Counted from the first letter of the stretch, positions 10,071 to 21,715 are shown. The stretch is DNA of 64,000 bases from Cladorrhinum sp. PSN259 (GCA_033725935.1 MU867109.1:186001-250000); one strand, 5' to 3'. The notes: generated from the letters alone by a model not told the origin. Numbers and translations: made by a program.

Positions 10071-11576
10071 TTCTTGGGTGGTGTTGCGTTCCTTGGACGA
10101 AGACGACGGCGACGACGACAGGCTGGGATATTGATTATGTATGTACCCTCTCTGAGAGTGTGCTCGGCGGAGAGCGGTGAGCTGCCCTGGGGAGATAGCG
10201 AGTGTTTGCGCCCCCAATTGAGGAGAGAAAAGAGATGAAGTCAGGAAAGAGAAGAAGAATAGACGGTGAGAAAAAAAGAGGACGGGGAATAAAAAATTAA
10301 GCTCCTTGCTGTCGCAAGGAAAAGGGGTGGAGGAGGAAAGGACCAAAGCTTTGCAGCATCTCATGAACCTGTCGGTGTCTGGGAGCTGGGGGGTATCTCA
10401 CAGGCCCAGTGGCTGCCCACCACCCTTCCATTATCATTTTTGTCTCAACGCGCTGGTTCATCGTCAATTTTGGGTCATCTAGCGTGGTTCCCCCTCGACC
10501 GGGATTCCCAGGGCGAGGCCCAATCAGGGGTCTGGAAAACTCTTCTGGACCAGGGGGAAGGCAACGAAAACGTCTGGGATCGCTTCGATCGCCTGAACGA
10601 ACACGGCGCGCATGCCTGGATGTGGCAATGCGTGATGCGCGATCAGGGCGCAGATTCGTAAATTAGATGGTGCCCTCTTTTCAGGTCCGGTCCAATGGCT
10701 GCCATTTGCAGCGTGATGCTCATGGAAACTTGAGATAGGGGCTCGAGACACATCAGAGAGAAAGTCGCTCCACCTGTCATCCAAGAAGCGCGTTGTGAAC
10801 CGTTGATTGCAAGTTTTGTCGAGTTTGCCAGTTTTCGGTGGCTTGCTGGCAGAAGACTGCTGGCAGTACCTGGCCACACGCTAACACCGAGCCCAGTCCA
10901 CTATTGGCCAATGCATCGCACTGTGTCAGCAAGGTACCCAGCCTGCCGGCCGTTTGGTGCACGCCCTCCCCCGCTTTTTCCCCTGACCCTTGTTCGCTTT
11001 TGCTCAGTCAAAATTTTGATCGCAAGAAATGCGATGGGAGCGGCCTCTGCGAACTGCCAGGCGCGCCTGCCCGCGTCTGGGGGCGCAGATACGGATACGG
11101 AAGCAAGGACGACATTTCGTCACTTCTGATATTTTGCATCCACGGATTGGGAGGGGATTTGGCATTCAAGATCGTCACCTCCAGCGGGGTAACAAGAGAG
11201 CTCGGTCTCAGCGGATATCGACAGAGCGCGTGCCCACCCACACTCGGTTTTTCTCCCTTGCTGATTCGGTCTTGGAGGCTGGAGGCTGGCGATCCTATCC
11301 CGGCGTCTTGGTGTGCTCAGTTGGGTTGACTTCGGACGAGGATATTTTTTTCACCCTCTCGTCATATTTATTTACCACATCCAGCCCGCCCAAGACCATT
11401 CGACTGGAAGTCCGGAAAGGATCAAAAGGCAGGGCACATCAAAAGCAACTTCCCGCCCACCCCGGCATTTGCCGTCTGTTAGTCCAAGAAACACAACGAC
11501 CGGCCTTGGCGCTGCAACCATCCAGCTTCACCACCACTACCATCCTACTCGATTGCACGACTTCATCGTCTTCATC
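10071..11576. other. 1.5 kb divergent promoter region
   Basis: It lies between the divergent ATGs of the GT32 gene (10070) and the acyltransferase gene (11577). It must hold both promoters and 5' leaders; the acyltransferase frame happens to be open from 11313. I see no further gene. Confidence 0.5.
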
Positions 11577-13112
11577 ATGCACTCGTTGCGCGAAGGCATT
11601 CTTGACGGCACCGGTGGACGTGGTGAAGAGCCAAGACGGTTGGGCAAAATGGGAGCCGCACGATGGTCTTCGCTCTCCATAAAATCCATCTTCAGGGGTC
11701 TGCGGCACTTGGTCTGGCCAAAGGCTAACGCAGATGGTCCACCACGGAAATTGAGGCCAACAGCTTATCTTGACGGCCTCAGAGGATTCGCAGCATTTCT
11801 TGTCTACATCCACCATAACGAGCTTTGGTCACATGGATCGGTCAACCTTCGATACGGCGCAATCTTCGAGAACGCGTTTGGCTGGGAGGATGAATTCCAC
11901 CTGGCCACTTTTTACGGTATCCGAAACTTCTTCGCCGGAGGCCACGTCGCCGTGGCCCTCTTCTACGTCATCTCTGGATATGTTCTCTCGCTCAAACCTC
12001 TATCTCTCATTCAGGCTGGCGAACACCTAAAGTTGATGGACAGCCTCGCATCATCATTCTTCCGTCGGTTCTTCAGGCTATACATTCCGCTCATTGTCAC
12101 TTGCTTCATCTTCGCCACCTCGTGGCATATCTTTGGGTATTGGAACTTTGCGGTACAGCCCAGAGATACCTACGCCGAGGAACTATGGAACTTGTATGTT
12201 GAGTTCAAAAACTTCAGCTTCATCTTTAAGGAGGGAAACTGGATTTGGGTCTCATACAATGTTCACCTGTGGTCTATCCCTCTCGAGATGCGGGGATCCA
12301 TCATCATCTTCACTGCTTGTCTGGCGCTGTGCCGGGCGACAACCAAGGCGCGCCTACTATGCGAGGTGGCTCTCGTCTACTACTTCCTCTACATTGTCGA
12401 TGCCTATTATTGCGCCCTCTTCATGGCCGGTATGCTTCAGTGCGACTTGGATCTTCTTGCGAGGAAAGACGGCTACTTCCCTGGCTTCCTTCGACGACTC
12501 GAGCGCTATAAAACCTTCATCTACTACCACATTTTTCTCATCGGCATGTACCTCGCCGGCGTTCCGGCAAACACCACCAAGATCGAGGATTTGCGGGCCA
12601 ATCCGGGGTGGTACTGGTTGTCGTACCTCAAACCGCAGGCTGTCTTTGACCCTAAGTGGTTCTACCTCTTCATTGCCTCCAACATGCTGATCGCATGTAT
12701 TCCCCGAATGGGGTGGTTGAAGAGATTCTTCGAGAGCCGTTTCTGCCAGTTCCTCGGACGCGTCTCGTTCGCTCTCTACCTTGTTCATGGCCCTATCCTG
12801 AACGTGATTGGCGATCGGATTTACCACGCAGTTGGCTGGGTCCGGACAATGACTGAAGATCATCCTGAGAAGATGGCGACGTGGGCGAACAAGTTTCCAC
12901 TGCCTAAAACTGGCCCGCTAGGCCTTGAGCCAGCATTTCTCCTTCCGCAACTCATTTTGATACCTCTCACGTTCTGGGCGGCCGACTTGGTTACCCGAAT
13001 GGTGGATGAACCGACGGTCAAGTTCACAGCGTGGATGTACAAGAGGATTCAGGGTGGAGGAACACCTGAGCCAAAGCCAGTAGACGATGCCTCTCTCTTG
13101 CGGCTTGCATAG
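11577..13112 (+). CDS. Acyltransferase 3 family membrane protein
   Basis: 511 residues from the ATG at 11577 (MHSLREGIL). The frame is open 88 codons earlier, but that part is Ser/Thr/His-rich leader-like sequence. Starting near residue 60, the motif YLDGLRGFAAFLVYIHH, with its conserved R and H-H, opens the acyltransferase-3 domain. About ten hydrophobic membrane helices follow, including GHVAVALFYVISGYVLSL and FALYLVHGP. The C-terminus (GGGTPEPKPVDD) is soluble. Family members transfer acyl groups to sugars or lipids from the ER or plasma membrane. In plant-pathogenic fungi, related genes are induced by hard surfaces. No introns are needed. The substrate cannot be told from the sequence. 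Confidence 0.85.
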   Translation: MHSLREGILDGTGGRGEEPRRLGKMGAARWSSLSIKSIFRGLRHLVWPKANADGPPRKLRPTAYLDGLRGFAAFLVYIHHNELWSHGSVNLRYGAIFENAFGWEDEFHLATFYGIRNFFAGGHVAVALFYVISGYVLSLKPLSLIQAGEHLKLMDSLASSFFRRFFRLYIPLIVTCFIFATSWHIFGYWNFAVQPRDTYAEELWNLYVEFKNFSFIFKEGNWIWVSYNVHLWSIPLEMRGSIIIFTACLALCRATTKARLLCEVALVYYFLYIVDAYYCALFMAGMLQCDLDLLARKDGYFPGFLRRLERYKTFIYYHIFLIGMYLAGVPANTTKIEDLRANPGWYWLSYLKPQAVFDPKWFYLFIASNMLIACIPRMGWLKRFFESRFCQFLGRVSFALYLVHGPILNVIGDRIYHAVGWVRTMTEDHPEKMATWANKFPLPKTGPLGLEPAFLLPQLILIPLTFWAADLVTRMVDEPTVKFTAWMYKRIQGGGTPEPKPVDDASLLRLA

Positions 13113-14737
13113 GAGAGCGTAGTTGGCAAGGAACGGATTGGAGGTTTTGCTCATGTGTTCTTTGCGAGGTTAGGTATTTTACTTGGAAATTTGGCTTTTG
13201 AGTGCTACATTTACACTTGACTGCACTCTGGCTTGGTTGGTATTTTATTAGGAGATCATGGGATGGGCATGTACGACATGAATAATAATGCTCTAATGAG
13301 AATACACACACTGTTCATAGTTTCCCCCATTTTGATATTCATTGCTTCATCTACCCCAGATTCTCTGGGGTTCAGGCTTTCCCCGGATTTCGAGCTTCGC
13401 CTTCCCCTTTCACATGTCAGAAACCCAGGGGCTCGCCCTGGCATCCAATTTTCGGTCTTTTCATCAAACTCTCGTTCCCCCGCATTTTCCAAGTTTCAAG
13501 CTTTCTTGGACAAGAAATTTGACGCGAGATCGGCTGCAACCCCTGCCGGTCAAAAGATGTCAAATTCATAATTAAAGCATTCACTTCTGCGGGCAGCAAA
13601 GTGTTGTATCCACATGCAAAGGCAAGGTACCGAGGCTGTCGTTCCTGGATCCCTGATTTGGCGACCAAAAATGTGTTTAACTCCATAGGGGAACCATCTC
13701 CGCCCCGACAAAATCGTTCGACAACTTTTCTTTGTATTTGTGTGTGATCGCGATTTCTTTTTCAGGGGGGGAACTTGAGATGTAACTCTGACCTTGTTTT
13801 TTTCTTGGAGAAGGAACAATCTATCGGTTTTGTGTTATTTTCCATCCCCTCTTCGGACTAAACCCGTACATTTGGACAGAGAGAAGAATATTAAAAAGCG
13901 AAACGGAAGAAAAGTGGCGTACGTAAACAGGAAAAAGAGGCGTTTAAAATAAAATTGTGGTTCCGTCCTTTTTCCCATGAGAGGTGTCAGTAAAGGGGGT
14001 AAACTTGCTACGTATGTAACGCTGGACAAGCAGCAATAGATGCCCAGGTGTCCAGAACATCTTTTCGGTTTCCACTGAACAGCTGTTTCTTGGCGACGAG
14101 AACACCTGGAAAGCTTGTGTTGGTCGCTGTCCCTGGGTTCCGCGTTCCGCCAAGGGCGACGACCAAAGGAACTGCTTGAAGGGTGTTCTCAAATTCGCGA
14201 TAAACATTCATTCTACCTATACTCCTTAAACTGCCTTTATCTAGTCTTTCTTCATAAAATACAACATTTTTGGTTAATTATTTATCAATGTTGCATTCCG
14301 TTCTATTGCCTGACCATTGCAATTCCATTTTCTCCGTTCCCAGCAAGCAGAAAATAAATTCCGACATGTTTTTCTTGGCAAGAATGGCGACGCTTTTAAA
14401 AAAAAACGCCACAAATGCACAGGCAGGGCTTGTTTGCTTGCTGCAGGCGGCCGGCAATCACACCCATCAACGGAATATTTATTTTTCGCACAGTGCTTGA
14501 TGTACATACACTATTGTACACTTTTTGTCACACGCCCCCCCCTACATGCACCCCTTTTTATCATTTTTGTGCATGAATTTATGAATTTGTTTATTATCGA
14601 GTTCACAAAACTGCAGACATGACCTGCATCTCATTTGCTGTTGTGGTAGTTAGTTCGACTCTTGTATGAGATCAACCGACACACGACTTGTAAAATCTCC
14701 TTTTCTGTTTCTCAAAGAATGCGGGAGATGTGAAGAG

Positions 14738-14805
14738 GAGGAGGGAAGGGGGGTGAGGAGGGAAGGGGGGTGAGGAGGGAAGGGGGGTGAGGAGGGAAGG
14801 GGGGT
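14738..14805 (+). repeat. 17-bp G-rich tandem repeat, four copies
   Basis: Four identical copies of GAGGAGGGAAGGGGGGT, with a fifth degenerate start. Runs of three to six G on one strand could form G-quadruplexes. Confidence 0.9.
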
Positions 14806-15006
14806 GAGGTGGGAGAGGGTGTGAAATACGGGAAACGGCGTTTTAGCTTTAACGTTTCCCAGAGAAGAAAACGATGGGCAAAAAAAATGATTTTAAGACA
14901 ATTGGATTTCCCAAAATAGCGACGAAAACAGAGAGTGTGTTTCGGAGTTGTTCAATTTTCCGTTTAGTTCGGAATAGATAAAATGCGGGTTTGCACGCAT
15001 CCTGTA

Positions 15007-15353
15007 CGGAGGTCGCGGCCAAAAGTAATGACACTTTTTTGATAGCGCCTTTGCCAAGACAGTGGGGAGTATGAGCCGCGCACTCCGTACTGTAGGTATA
15101 TCCAAGTAAATACGCAATGAAATATCTCAATTATCACCACTTTTTCTTTAAGCACTTCTGTTTCAGCTGCTTTGAAGTACTGTATTACAGCTATATAGAA
15201 AGTTGCATCAGTATTAGATTTGAAATGGTGGTGTTATTCCTAAAAGTTTTAAATCTGGGTTAGGGTTAGGGGTACTTAACCCTGGAGTGTAAGGTTGGGC
15301 TGGCCCGTGCGTCGTTAACAGAAAAGTGTCATTACTTTTGGCCGCGACCTCCG
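15007..15353. mobile_element. Tc1/mariner-like MITE, 347 bp
   Basis: The two ends are a perfect 32-bp inverted repeat: 15007-15038 reads CGGAGGTCGCGGCC..., and 15322-15353 is its exact reverse complement. Both ends are flanked by TA (15005-15006 and 15354-15355), the target duplication of the Tc1/mariner superfamily. There is no transposase ORF inside, so it would depend on a full-length relative elsewhere. Confidence 0.82.
15257..15272 (+). repeat. Telomere-like (TTAGGG) motif inside the MITE
   Basis: GGGTTAGGGTTAGGGG, two and a half telomere units of the kind found at ascomycete chromosome ends. It sits inside the MITE and is too short to mark an old telomere fusion by itself. Confidence 0.7.
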
Positions 15354-15892
15354 TAGATAAAATGCAAACAGACTGAGTGGGCAGAAGGGGAAAGAAGAAA
15401 AAAAAAAAAGAAAAAAAAGGCCTGGGATTAAATAGGTTGCCGTGCAAGACTTCCTCACCGCAAGTGATTCTTAAGGCCGCGTGCGTAAGATACCCACCCA
15501 AAAAAGTCCAGATTTAGATGGTTAGACGTTGACAAATCCCGGTTCTCTTTTTTTTTTTTTTTTTTTTTTGGATCTGTACTAAGATTGTGAAGAGCGCCCT
15601 TTGAGATGACGGTTTGAGACATGACACTAACTAACATTAGTCCGGTCGTTGAAATAGAGTTGAGGCACTAGGTACTTTGGTTCAACAGAGTGACGGGGGG
15701 TTTATTTGACAACCATAGCTAGTATAAAACGGTCAACTAACCAAGTTGGAAACATTGTATGTAGTACACACGAGATATAAATTCGAACTAGACTATGAGC
15801 TACTGAACGCAAAAAGGATAGAATTGAACTAAATCTAAACCTAGCAGTCAGGTATCCAAGAGTCACACCAAGATCATGGGGAAAAAACCTCT

Positions 15893-17505
15893 TCACTCAA
15901 GTGGCTCGCGGCCCTTCTGGGCTTGCATGGCTGCCTCGTAATGCTCGTCCGTCTCAAGATCAAAGGGCAAAGGCCGCGTAATAGGGACGATGTCAATTCC
16001 CTTCTCCTCCAGCAACTTTAGTCTCGCCGCTGTGGCGGGCCTAGATCGGTTGATACTATAAATCTTGATCCTGTGACACGAAGAGGTCACATGGAGATCC
16101 CAGTTCCTGCAAAGGGTTAGCTACTGCCACATATACATTAAGATAAGAATCTCGGTACGCACCAAGCAGATCGGACAAAGGTTGGTTGTGTGTTCAATGC
16201 ATTATCCCATGTCCTGACCAAGAACTCCAACCAGCCCTCGGCGTCCACCGGTAGGTCAATCTCCCACAGTCTCCAGGCATGGTAATACTTTGTCGATAGA
16301 TTGTCCCACGGCACTTCATACCAAATCGAGCCGCCATCACCGCTTACCTCTACTCTGATGGGCCAGTGGCCTCCTCCAGAGTAAGCCCACCCTTTCAACT
16401 TTACCTTGCCATCGTGCACCACATGCTGCATATCCTTAGGCGTCATGATGGCTGAACTGACGGGCATATCTTGGATCGAGAATCCATTACTGTAGAGGGC
16501 GTTCTGCTTGCCAATCTGCGGTGTGTAGTACAGGTACTCCTTTCTCTGGACTGGCGCCTCGCTGGGATCCTTGATGGCCTTGATCTCATACAACCACTTG
16601 CAACTCCTGGCACCAATGTAACCGAACACGACGGCGCGCAAGGGGAATCCATGAATCTTGGGAAGTGGTTCACCGTTCATTTCCCACGCCAATAGGACTT
16701 CACCTGCCTTGACCTTGCGCCAAGGAACGCTCACAACGTAGTTGTGGACCTTGCCCTTTTTGAAATAGGTGTCGGCACCGAAGAGTTCGATGTGCATGGC
16801 GCCGTCTTTGAGCCCACCGCAGTGCTTGATGACTTTCTTGAGGGAGACACCGGTCCATTTGGCTGCGCCGATGGCGCCCTCGCTCCAAGGAGCGTTGATG
16901 AGTTCATCTCCATCTCCAGGGTACTGTTGGATTTGCTCAAGGCGGCGGGTGCCGGAGCATTGGAGCGTGACTACATTGGTCTGGCGCGGGAAGAGGGACT
17001 CATTTTGCAGGTCTGCGAGGGTGAGGCGCTTGGGGTTGTTGACGAGCCCACCAATGTCCAAGTAAAATTGCGATGGGTCAATCTCAGGGACTCCGCCGTG
17101 GTTTCGGACAAAGAAATCGGGGTTTGGGGTAATCTCGTTCTCAACAAGACGGTCCCGGGGTGGTTCGCCATTATAGGGGAACTGGAGGACATGGATCATG
17201 TCCGGAGCCTTTTCTTGGAGGACATATTGCCAGGAGATATCGGGTATGTGGCCGAGTCCTGTGGCTTGGTGGTATTGTTTGAAGCGTTCGCCAGTGAGGA
17301 TTGGATTTGTATCGGGCAGTGGTTTGAGTTGAAACTCTGGAGGATCCGGAAAGTCGTAGTTTCGCAGAATCTCCTCGACCTGTTTCTTCTTCTCGGGATA
17401 CTTCTCCCATTCAATATAACCGCCCCATCCCTCTCGTTCCTCCTTGAATTGAGGGACTTCCCCTTTTGGTCGAAATGGGATGGCATTGGGTTCAGAGGGC
17501 GCCAT
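15893..17505 (-). CDS. Sulfite-oxidase-type molybdenum oxidoreductase
   Basis: Proposed CDS complement(join(15893..16106, 16163..17505)), 518 residues. The intron is 56 bp (GTGCGT...TTTGCAG). I started at ATG 17505 (MAPSEPNAIPF), because the open frame further upstream is poly-Pro read from a poly-G tract. The oxidoreductase molybdopterin domain spans roughly residues 150-330, with the cysteine that ligates molybdenum in LQCSGTRR and the family motif GYIGARSCKWL. The dimerisation domain follows, with VEVSGDGG and WRLWEIDLPV. There is no cytochrome b5 domain and no C-terminal SKL-type signal (the protein ends REPLE). Sulfite oxidases convert sulfite to sulfate. Related fungal enzymes may act on other substrates, so the exact reaction is inferred. 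Neighbours are unrelated. Confidence 0.87.
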
Positions 17506-17578
17506 GATGTCGGTTGAGTCTCGGACTCTTGGTATGAACTGGATGCAAAATAAAACTGACGGAACTGGAACAAAGGGT

Positions 17579-17597
17579 GGGGGGGGGGGGGGGGGGG
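17579..17597 (+). repeat. 19-bp poly-G tract
   Basis: An uninterrupted G run just upstream of the sulfite-oxidase-type ATG, so C-rich in its leader or promoter. Length is uncertain because homopolymers are error-prone. Confidence 0.8.
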
Positions 17598-18041
17598 CAT
17601 TGCTGTTTAAAAATGGTATAAGTCGCACTTGCTTGAATCAGCACCCCGCATCTGAACTGAGGTGCATTCCACCTGGATCAAGATTTTGGGACACGCTATC
17701 CTCATTTTCTTCATCACTATCGTCGATCGTGTGATCCCGCCGAGGTGTCGTCATGCTTTATCTTGCATCAGGATGAATAAACTTGCGCTGCAAGTACGTC
17801 GGCATGGTTTCCTTGTTCACCAACAAAAAAATGCAAGCGTCATTGATGTTCTGCAGCTCTCGACCTTCAATGTAACCTTGCAGAACTCGGATACTGGATC
17901 TAGGTCCATATTACAACCAATGCTATCACCAATGTTTATCTCGACTGTAGCAACGGGAAATTGCTCACGATGGCTTCTTCCTGCAGTGTACCACGTCTTC
18001 GCATCCTGTCGCCCCGTCCCTCGCTCAGCACTTGCAGCCGC

Positions 18042-19288
18042 TTACTCATACCCATAGCACAAAATCGCCGACCAAGTATTCATGACTTCGGCAATGGTGC
18101 TGTTTGGGATGATTCCGTACATCTGAAGGACCTGGTTTAGCATGGTGGTATTGCCGAGATCGCCCACGACGACCGGCTCCCTGAGAAAAAGGTCAGCACA
18201 AAGGAGGAACGATGTTGTATAGCTGGACGCTGATAAGACTTACGGGACATTCTCTGGACGGACAAACCCACCTCCACTTATTTCATCAAAAGAGATGGGC
18301 GGATCAAACCCACCCGTTCCGTCTGGGGGTGGTCCGCCTCCGAATTCCGGAAGGCGTCTGTTATTATCACCGATTTCATACAACCGAACCTCCGGGTCCT
18401 CGTCTTGCCACTTCGCCCACATACGATCGAGCCATGCGTGATGAAGGAAGAACAACGGATCTCCGGGGCTGGATATGCCGTTTAGCATCTGTGCTCCAAC
18501 TCCCGCGTGGCCTGCTCCGTGTGGTGTTCCCTCGAGACAAGGCCAGAACTGAAGGAACGTATCTTTTGCAAGACACGCATCCTCAAATTTCTTTGCCGCG
18601 TACCGACTTTGGGTATCGTTGATCTGCCGCTGGATACAGTGGTCTGTGAGGTTGTAACCGGGTCCCAATGAATTAATGTAGTTTGCAAATGGTCCAGTTT
18701 GGATGCATTTGGAAGGGCCAACTCCATCTCCCCCAAATCCAACGTCGTCATCAAAGATGATAGCCTGAGAGAAGGCGCCAGCATCGAGTGTCTCGTCCCA
18801 GTAGGGTTGCGCACCGGTGTAACCGCACTCCTGAAACAGAGCATGCTCATGGGCCCGGACATACAAGCGGTGGAAAGGCAGGAACTGACCCTATTCACAG
18901 TCAGCCCGGCATCAAACATATGAGATATACTTGGAAAGGAGCATACAGCCGAATGCGCAATTTCAGCTTGAAAACATGGACCGACTAGAATTCACCGAAC
19001 TTGGTCCTAGCTCCACGGAGCCCAAGGGTCGCTGGTTTAGACATCAAGCACAGCTCAGCATCTTTGTAAGCCATCTTTTCGTCGCGACTGAGTGTATGGC
19101 TATTCTTGCGCTGTTAGCGAATATAAATTCTACTGGTAGGCAGTATTCAAGCTGACGGAAATGACTCGGACCTACCATGCCTTCCGTACTTGTGGATTGG
19201 TGCATGTATTGTTTGCAACCCGAGCCAAAGGTGCTGCCAGTGCGACTTCGGTCGCGAAGAGAACCGCAAGAACTTGGCACAACATCAT
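18042..19288 (-). pseudogene. Tyrosinase, broken by nonsense codon and frameshift
   Basis: Exons by homology on the minus strand are 19288-19176, 19099-18947, 18890-18244 and 18180-18042. The gene starts with a signal peptide (MMLCQVLAVLFATEVALA). Copper site A survives in part (GQFLPFHRLYVRAHEHALF) and copper site B is intact (GTPHGAGHAGVG, then DPLFFLHHAWLDRMW). Tyrosinases oxidise phenols to quinones for melanin or defence compounds. Exon 2 carries an in-frame TAG at 18987-18985, in the middle of the conserved block (TKFGEF, stop, SVHVF). Shortly after, the frame changes by one base before QAEIAHSA. A 29-nt pseudo-intron could skip both but is too short to be credible. Exon joins elsewhere keep phase, so decay looks recent. 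Assembly error is the alternative. A TATATA lies about 85 bp upstream. Confidence 0.72.
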
Positions 19289-20262
19289 GCCCGCCAGGAT
19301 CGTTAGTATTCAATGCTGTGACTTCAATAGAGCAAACATCGCTTGTTCCGGTGGGCTGTATCCCGGATAACTATATAAACGCCTTCGAATCTAGCATTCC
19401 ACCCAACAAACGTTATTCTGCAGTCAAATTGGTTACTGGCGTCTCTTGGCTGTCCCTTTTCACTCAAAAGAGGAGAGTATGAAGAGCGATGGTCTCATCT
19501 TTTATGCTGTTTGGCTAATCACGAGTGTTGTGTAATGGCGGGAGTGGTATTCATACTACTGTTGGCTTGCCGCCGGCATGATTAGTGTTGGAATAGTTCA
19601 ATCGGCCTCCGTCTTAGGGGGTCCGTGATCCCTGGCGCAGCTACATCGAGTGTGACATCGTCTAAATATCACCTGTAGGGTTGGGATGTCTAGAACCGAC
19701 AAGGAAACGACGCGACGTGTATTAAACCGGCGACTTCCCCAGCTGCATCATGATAACCTTACCGATGATATATCCACATGCAGCGCATGTGCTAAATCAT
19801 ATCCACCAAGGCTACCACCAACAACCATGGACAGACTGCTACCAAAGAATAACAAGGCTAAGTACGGTGTGGTGATTACTCAGCAGGAGGGATAAGTCTG
19901 AACGATAGGACGTCTCAGGCACAGAGACAGGTGAATAACGAGCGACTGATGGCAGGAACCGGAAGAAAAGGATGGAGACAACAGAAAATATCGAAGAAGG
20001 CAAATACCTCCCAACTATCCCCTCCTAAGGACCGACTGTAGATATCAACCCTGTCTGCCACTGTCAAAGCAATCTCCTAAACCCTTCCCGTCCCTGTCAA
20101 GACCGATCCAGACTACCATCTTCCAACCGCTCCGCCGACTTTGATCCACCATAGCAGATACCCGAATTCAATACTTTTGTTTTTGCGCCGAATCGGGGGT
20201 TTCAGCTGCCAACTAGGGAAACCCTATATCCAAGTCTTCCACAAAGGCCCGTGGGGATTTTT
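19289..20262. other. Intergenic, about 1 kb
   Basis: It holds the tyrosinase promoter (TATATA at 19372-19377) and the 3' flank of the membrane-protein gene. No further gene seen. Confidence 0.5.
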
Positions 20263-21162
20263 TCAGCTTCCCTTTCCCCTGTTTCTCTGAGGCGGTAACC
20301 TTCGAGATCCCATCACTTTTCTCCGTCTCGCGGAGGAGGGAGGTGTCCGTGGTAAAGGTATCGCAGGCGCAGGTGTTATCTCAGGTTGATACTCGTCCCC
20401 TCTGTTCAATAATGCTATTTGAGTACCAGAAATAACTGAGGTGGCCAAGATATCGGTGGTAAGGCTGGGGTCATCAAAGATCGCCAGCGAAGTTGGTTTG
20501 GGTGACAAGACGGCAGTGTCGCCTGGTTCGTAGATCATACCGGGATTAGTTGTAGTTGTCAGTGTTGTCGCCATACTGGGAGGAAAGGATGAAGTCACAC
20601 CGGGAAAGGTGCTGGTGAGGGTCGAGCGTTCAGTTGCCAGATTTATTGTTGTCAATGTGCTGGGATCGCCGACTGTAACGGTGACAACCTGAATCTCGGG
20701 GAAGTTCCCTCTACTGCCATCGCGTGCTCTGAGTAGGACAACCGGTACGGTGATACTGGTTACTATGATGACCAAGAGAATTAAACCGCCGATTATGAAC
20801 CATTTTTTCCTTCTTTGATACAGCGATTGGTTGGGTTTTGGCGGTTTGGGGACTGCAGACTGCGGCTTCTCAATTGAATCATCTGAGCCGGTTGGACTGA
20901 TTACTTCAGGGTAGATGTGCCCGTTATGATCAACGGCCTGCGGGAGATCGCATTCGGGGACGTGAATCTTTTCTTCACTGTAATAAGGCCTGTTGACGAT
21001 ATATTTTGGATCGCTCTCCTCGTTTTGTCGTAATTGGGGCCATTGTTCTGAGGGGCTCAACCTCTCTTGCGGGACTGTTTCGAGACCGTCTGATGATTCC
21101 GATGATGTTGCCGCCAATGTGCTTACATTGGGGAGGGGGCTGCTGTCCTCGGGCTTGACCAT
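20263..21162 (-). CDS. Single-pass membrane protein with Thr-rich outer domain
   Basis: 299 residues from the ATG at 21162 (MVKPEDSSPLP). I rejected the upstream extension because it looks like leader sequence. Residues 1-125 are acidic and Ser/Pro-rich, with a QAVDHNGHIYPEV-like segment seen in many fungal membrane-anchored proteins. A Lys/Arg cluster (YQRRKKW) precedes one membrane span (FIIGGLILLVIIVTSITVPV). The rest is Ser/Thr-rich (probably O-mannosylated) and ends in an Arg-rich tail. By the positive-inside rule the acidic N-terminus is cytosolic. The layout resembles the N-terminal half of longer proteins with an extracellular lectin or sensor domain; no such domain follows here. Function unknown. 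Confidence 0.65.
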   Translation of the reverse strand: MVKPEDSSPLPNVSTLAATSSESSDGLETVPQERLSPSEQWPQLRQNEESDPKYIVNRPYYSEEKIHVPECDLPQAVDHNGHIYPEVISPTGSDDSIEKPQSAVPKPPKPNQSLYQRRKKWFIIGGLILLVIIVTSITVPVVLLRARDGSRGNFPEIQVVTVTVGDPSTLTTINLATERSTLTSTFPGVTSSFPPSMATTLTTTTNPGMIYEPGDTAVLSPKPTSLAIFDDPSLTTDILATSVISGTQIALLNRGDEYQPEITPAPAIPLPRTPPSSARRRKVMGSRRLPPQRNRGKGS

Positions 21163-21715
21163 GTTTGCATGTAATCTAGAACGAGACTGGAACACCGGAA
21201 TAAAGTGATGACAAGACAGCAGAAAGAGATGGCGAGAGATGCAAGCGCGTAACGGCCGGGTGGCATTTAAAATGAAACGAGGTGCCGAGTGGCCGCATCG
21301 TGATGCCAAGTCTATTAGGGCTGCAACGCTGCCACGGCAAACAAAGGATCTCACTCCCTGTCAAAACATGAGAACCAAAGTTACCTTCGGGAATCTTTTG
21401 TGGCGCAGCAGATAAAGTATCTGGGGAATAGACGGCGGTGTGACAGTATACAAACCTATCCTGTTTGATCCCAGGTGACTCTGAATAGCCAGATGCACGT
21501 CAAATCTATCAAGATATTACTATGGAGAAATTAACTTGCATGTAATCAGGACATTACCAGGTTAAATAGACTAATAATGAGGTTCTTTGACGTAAATATT
21601 CAGCACCGATGAGGATCAATAAAAAATCGAGTCAAGTGAAATGGCAAACTCAACCTCCAAAAAAATGTCTTGAAGCCTCAGGGGGGAGGCGACGCAGGAA
21701 TGACTGCCCGAGGTC
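21163..21715. other. Intergenic
   Basis: Upstream region of the membrane-protein gene. I see no gene or repeat in it. Confidence 0.5.

Larger units (their letters stand above)
13113..15892. other. 2.8 kb gene-free stretch with repeats
   Basis: No protein gene recognised. It carries a 17-bp G-rich minisatellite, a 347-bp MITE with an internal telomere-like motif, and a 22-bp T run at 15548-15569. Elsewhere it is AT-rich with short random ORFs. Confidence 0.6.

Noticed and set aside
9441..10238. 265-codon ORF on the plus strand
   Set aside because: It lies antisense to the OCH1-like gene and arises from its codon bias; it has no recognisable motif.
15257..15272. Old telomere fusion site
   Set aside because: Only about two and a half TTAGGG units, and they are inside a MITE; that is too short to suggest chromosome fusion.
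16744..17517. 257-codon ORF antisense to the sulfite-oxidase-type gene
   Set aside because: A frame shadow of a clearly conserved gene on the other strand.
18960..18990. A short intron restoring the tyrosinase frame
   Set aside because: The 29-nt GTGAAT...CAAG segment restores frame but is far below the intron lengths in this window (about 47-94 nt) and would delete the conserved VH.
17900..19300. RIP-mutated region
   Set aside because: A single possible CAG to TAG change is not enough; the surrounding exons keep normal CA content.
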